Below are positions 44,323-46,995 of a stretch of 46,995 nucleotides of DNA, in pieces. The DNA is taken from assembly GCA_002423895.1 (NCBI GenBank), contig DIOL01000025.1, positions 80,383-127,377 on the forward strand. Direction: 5' to 3'. Under the pieces are notes generated by a model. The model saw only the letters and a program-made list of their open reading frames with translations. It did not search any database and had not been told where the DNA came from. The DNA comes from Bacteroidales bacterium UBA5515 (lineage in GTDB: Bacteria; Bacteroidota; Bacteroidia; Bacteroidales; P3). Both the position numbers and the translations under genes were made by a program. Numbering within the stretch: the stretch's first letter is position 1; each line of letters opens with the position of its first letter.

Positions 44323-46275
44323 ATGAATAGTTGTTTTTCTATAAGAAAACTTGTTTTTATTGTAATTATATTAATATTTTCTATTGAGACATTTTCTCAA
44401 GAAATAATAAAAGGAAGAATTTTTGAAATAAGCAATAAAACGAAGAAACTTCTAAGTAGTGTTTCTATTTATACAGTTATAGATACATTATCATATAGTA
44501 CCGATTCAAATGGATATTTTGAAATAAAAACACCTTCTAAATACAAGGGAAATATACCAAAACCATATATAAGGAAGATAGGAAAAGAAGGATATATGGT
44601 TATAAACGAAAACGAAAACGAAATTGAGCTAAAAGAAAAAACTTCAAACTTAGAAGTATTGATGTGTAAGCAAGAAGCCTATAATACTTTATTTAATAAA
44701 TTCAAAAACATTGGAATAAGTAATTATAAAGATGGGAATAAGTTCAGACTAAATGAATTTATGATTCAAAAGGAGGAAAAAATAATCTCTAAAAAAAAAT
44801 ACAATGAATTGCTAAGTAATTATTATGATGATTATATATCTTACCAGAAATCAATTAATAATACTTCCGACTATATGGTAAGAATATGTTTAAGTGAATT
44901 TGATAGTATTTATCAAAATTGTATTTCTCTTCTTTTAGATAATAAAATTCAAGAGGCTACTGATTTGTGTTTAAAGCAAAACTACACACAACAATATATT
45001 GATAGTTACGATAAAAGTGAGAAAGAATACTATAAACAGCATATTGATTTTGAAATAAATCTCTTAAGGTTTTCTTCTTTAAGTGATAAATATGAAAAAA
45101 TTAGTGATATTTACTACAAATTAGCTATATATAATTTAGAAAGTATCCCAATCTTAATGGAATATGCCAATTTCCTATACGAACAGAGAAAATTTGATAA
45201 AGCAATTGATTGGTATAACCAAATAATAAAAAGAAACAATTCACCATTTATCTATGCAAATATTAATAATATTCTGGGAAGCATTTATTTTATTAAAGAA
45301 GAATATTCAAAATCAGAAGAATTATATTTAAGTGCAATTGAAATCCTCGATTCAATAATTACAGAAAACTACTACTCATACTCTCCCACCAAGGCAGATG
45401 TTTTGACTAATCTTGCAACTTTATATAAGTCAACTCGCAATTATAATGAAGCATTAAATCCATTTGAAGAGGCATTAAAAATAAATAAAGAATTCTCTTT
45501 TCTATATCCAGAGAAATATATATCTCAATATGCAATAAATATAATTAATTTAGCCTCATTGCATAATGAATTAGGGAACGATTCTCTTTCAATAAATCTT
45601 TACACTGAAGCAATATCGCTTTTTGATAGTATAAGTTTGCTAAATAAAGATGAATATAAAATCTATCATGCAACTTCATTAAATAATCTTGGCCTTATTT
45701 TCTATAAAAATCAGAAATATCAACAAGCAATCGATTTAATGGATCTTTCAAGTAGTATTTTTGAACAACTATCAAATGAATATCCAATTCAATATTTATC
45801 ACAACTTGCAACCATAAAACTAAATTTAGCTTCAATATGCAAGGAAACATCGAACCATTTGCGTGCAGAGAAATTATATTTAGAAACAATAGATATTTTC
45901 AGTAAATTAAAAGACATAAAACCAATAGAAAGCCTTTCTCAAATTAGTTCAACACAAAATATATTAGGATTATTATATTCAAGTATTGGAGAATATGTAA
46001 AATCAGAAAAAATACTTAATGAAGCTCTTGAAATAAGAAAGTTACTTGCAAAAATAGATTTAGATAATAATTTGGCAAAGGTTGCTGACATCCAAAATAA
46101 TCTTGGAAATGTTTACGAATACACAGAAAAGTATAACAAAGCAATAGAAATGTACTACTCTTCATTAGATATATATGAAACTTTAGCAAAAAATGGTTAT
46201 TATTTTACTGAAAAGACCAAAGAAATTGAAGAAAATATAAAAAGATTAAACCAACTATATAATAAGAGTAATTGA
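44323..46275 (+). CDS. Exported TPR protein
   Basis: 650-residue protein with a signal peptide (MNSCFSIRKLVFIVIILIFSIETFSQ). A short N-terminal beta domain follows (about 27-100; IIKGRIFEISNKTKKLLSSVSIYT resembles a carboxypeptidase-regulatory-like fold), then a helical middle part. At least eight TPR-type repeats run from about residue 255 to the end, in units of about 42-48 residues such as ATLYKSTRNYNEALNPFEEA and NNLGNVYEYTEKYNKAIEMY. It is thus a periplasmic or surface scaffold; the partner is unknown. I chose the ATG at 44323 because of the signal peptide and the -7 box. The PAS gene follows after 34 bp. Confidence 0.8.
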   Translation: MNSCFSIRKLVFIVIILIFSIETFSQEIIKGRIFEISNKTKKLLSSVSIYTVIDTLSYSTDSNGYFEIKTPSKYKGNIPKPYIRKIGKEGYMVINENENEIELKEKTSNLEVLMCKQEAYNTLFNKFKNIGISNYKDGNKFRLNEFMIQKEEKIISKKKYNELLSNYYDDYISYQKSINNTSDYMVRICLSEFDSIYQNCISLLLDNKIQEATDLCLKQNYTQQYIDSYDKSEKEYYKQHIDFEINLLRFSSLSDKYEKISDIYYKLAIYNLESIPILMEYANFLYEQRKFDKAIDWYNQIIKRNNSPFIYANINNILGSIYFIKEEYSKSEELYLSAIEILDSIITENYYSYSPTKADVLTNLATLYKSTRNYNEALNPFEEALKINKEFSFLYPEKYISQYAINIINLASLHNELGNDSLSINLYTEAISLFDSISLLNKDEYKIYHATSLNNLGLIFYKNQKYQQAIDLMDLSSSIFEQLSNEYPIQYLSQLATIKLNLASICKETSNHLRAEKLYLETIDIFSKLKDIKPIESLSQISSTQNILGLLYSSIGEYVKSEKILNEALEIRKLLAKIDLDNNLAKVADIQNNLGNVYEYTEKYNKAIEMYYSSLDIYETLAKNGYYFTEKTKEIEENIKRLNQLYNKSN

Positions 46276-46309
46276 TATTCTGTTATAAAAAATCAAACAA
46301 ACAAAAAAT

Positions 46310-46648
46310 ATGGAAAACTGGGCTAATGAACTGCCTTTTGTGGCTATAACAATTTCAGATAAAAATGGAAAGATTATTGAAATGAATGAAAGAAGTGTTA
46401 TGACATTTCAAAAATCTGGAGGAAGAGAACTTATTGGCAAAGAACTGTTGGATTGCCATTCTCAAAGGTCAAAAGATATGATTCAAGAGATGATTAAAAG
46501 CAATAAAACTAATGCTTACACAATTGAAAAAGAAGGATTGAAGAAACTAATATATCAAACTCCATGGTATGAAAATGGAGAATTTGGAGGATTGGTGGAA
46601 TTTTCAATTGTAATTCCTGTGGATATGCCTCATTTTATTAGAGGATAA
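46310..46648 (+). CDS. Single-domain PAS protein
   Basis: 112-residue cytosolic protein made of one PAS domain: LPFVAITISDKNGKIIEMNE at the start, FQKSGGRELIGKELLDCHS in the middle, and TIEKEGLKKLIYQTPWYENGEFGGLVEFSIVI for the closing strands. It has no kinase, cyclase or DNA-binding partner domain. Similar lone PAS proteins occur in anaerobes and may bind a small ligand or haem; this is inference. It may be co-transcribed with the TPR gene. Confidence 0.8.
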   Translation: MENWANELPFVAITISDKNGKIIEMNERSVMTFQKSGGRELIGKELLDCHSQRSKDMIQEMIKSNKTNAYTIEKEGLKKLIYQTPWYENGEFGGLVEFSIVIPVDMPHFIRG

Positions 46649-46995
46649 GAGCTTTTTTTATCTCTAAAAAGTTAAAGTAAATACAAAAATCACGGCTAAA
46701 AAATACAGAGAAAAACAATCTATTTTTTCTCCAAAATAACCTTTTTTTAAGCTAAATTTAAGCACAAAAAGTCAAAGCATAAATCTCTGAAAACCAAGTA
46801 TTGAACTCAGTTAATTAGACTTTAAACTTTATTTACTTGATGTTAATGTTGAATTCATGCCATGAATTACTCGGAATCATGGCATGATTTCATTGATTTC
46901 ATGGCATGAATTGACTCATTTCATGGCATGATTCCGAGTAAATCATGCCATGAATTGGAGATCAAACCTTGATTTGACCCGTCCTGAATAAGGTT
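46649..46995. other. Intergenic end of window with array 4
   Basis: About 347 bp without a gene. AT-rich sequence (46649-46850), palindrome array 4 (46852-46956), a degenerate unit, then the beginning of the tail, cut by the window end. Confidence 0.8.
46852..46956. repeat. Palindrome array 4, five units at exactly 22 bp
   Basis: Centres at 46860, 46882, 46904, 46926 and 46948: four intervals of exactly 22 bp. Unit 1 is the perfect palindrome AATTCATGCCATGAATT; the others vary as TCATGGCATGA. Units 2-4 have G centres, units 1 and 5 C centres. The array is also symmetric as a whole: TACTCGGAATCATG (46868-46881) is the exact reverse complement of CATGATTCCGAGTA (46927-46940). A weak sixth unit (ATCAAACCTTGAT, 46961-46973) follows and GAATAAGGTT of the tail begins at 46986. 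Confidence 0.95.

Overview
The window is a 47 kb chromosomal stretch of an AT-rich member of the Bacteroidota, probably an anaerobic Bacteroidales-like lineage. Three things support this: many promoters of the Bacteroidetes type (TTTG, about 19 bp, TAnnTTTG), a surface protein ending in a type IX secretion (T9SS) sorting domain, and family content typical of the phylum (DUF2723 glycosyltransferase, ClpC with 7TM-HD protein, DUF1015, PanD with HldE C-domain). No phage, plasmid, CRISPR or insertion-sequence gene is visible. Most genes are intact core genes.

Layout. 1-5.2 kb: pyrG, a Wzx-like flippase and gyrB. 5.7-11.6 kb: a minus-strand operon clpC-mlaE-mlaF-pgpH-like, with every junction overlapping. 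11.8-16.5 kb: DUF1015, a lipoprotein, a SIMPL protein, an SPL-like radical SAM protein, a GyrI-like binding protein and a DUF1761 membrane protein. 16.7-23.0 kb: tRNA-Ser, a deoxyhypusine-synthase-like enzyme, a 1401-residue acyl-CoA dehydratase activase and its TetR neighbour. 23.0-26.9 kb: a repeat-rich accessory patch with an aspartyl protease, a membrane protein and a small anchored protein. 26.9-29.0 kb: GNAT, MltG and DUF1801. 29.0-38.8 kb: a long minus-strand run (hldE C-domain, UPF0104-like, panD, DUF2723, arginine deiminase, proline dehydrogenase, fused Opp/Dpp ATPase). 38.9-41.0 kb: two tRNA-Gln genes and umuDC. 41.1-46.6 kb: a BspA-type LRR protein, phosphate butyryltransferase, a TPR protein and a PAS protein.

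The most striking content is non-coding. Four intergenic regions (5442-5590, 23107-23210, 26611-26715, 46852-46956) hold arrays of short palindromes whose centres lie exactly 22 bp apart. This holds for all 12 intervals of three arrays; the fourth has 21 or 22 bp. The arrays share a core (TGCCA/TGGCA), but each has its own arm sequence, which is repeated in nearly all of its units. A conserved tail containing AATAAGG lies outside the palindromes in fixed phase: 18 bp from the last centre in two arrays, and about one unit further in the other two. I know no named family with this architecture, and it is my main candidate for an undescribed system. A second repeat family (REP/MITE-like hairpins with a TTTCCGTTGTG-type end) clusters around 23.3-25.7 kb, flanks the protease gene and appears to supply the first codons of a membrane protein gene.

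Metabolically the window hints at amino-acid and acyl-CoA fermentation: arginine deiminase, proline dehydrogenase, peptide uptake ATPase, dehydratase activase and phosphate butyryltransferase. The matching partner genes (arcB/arcC, dehydratase subunits, butyrate kinase) are not in the window.
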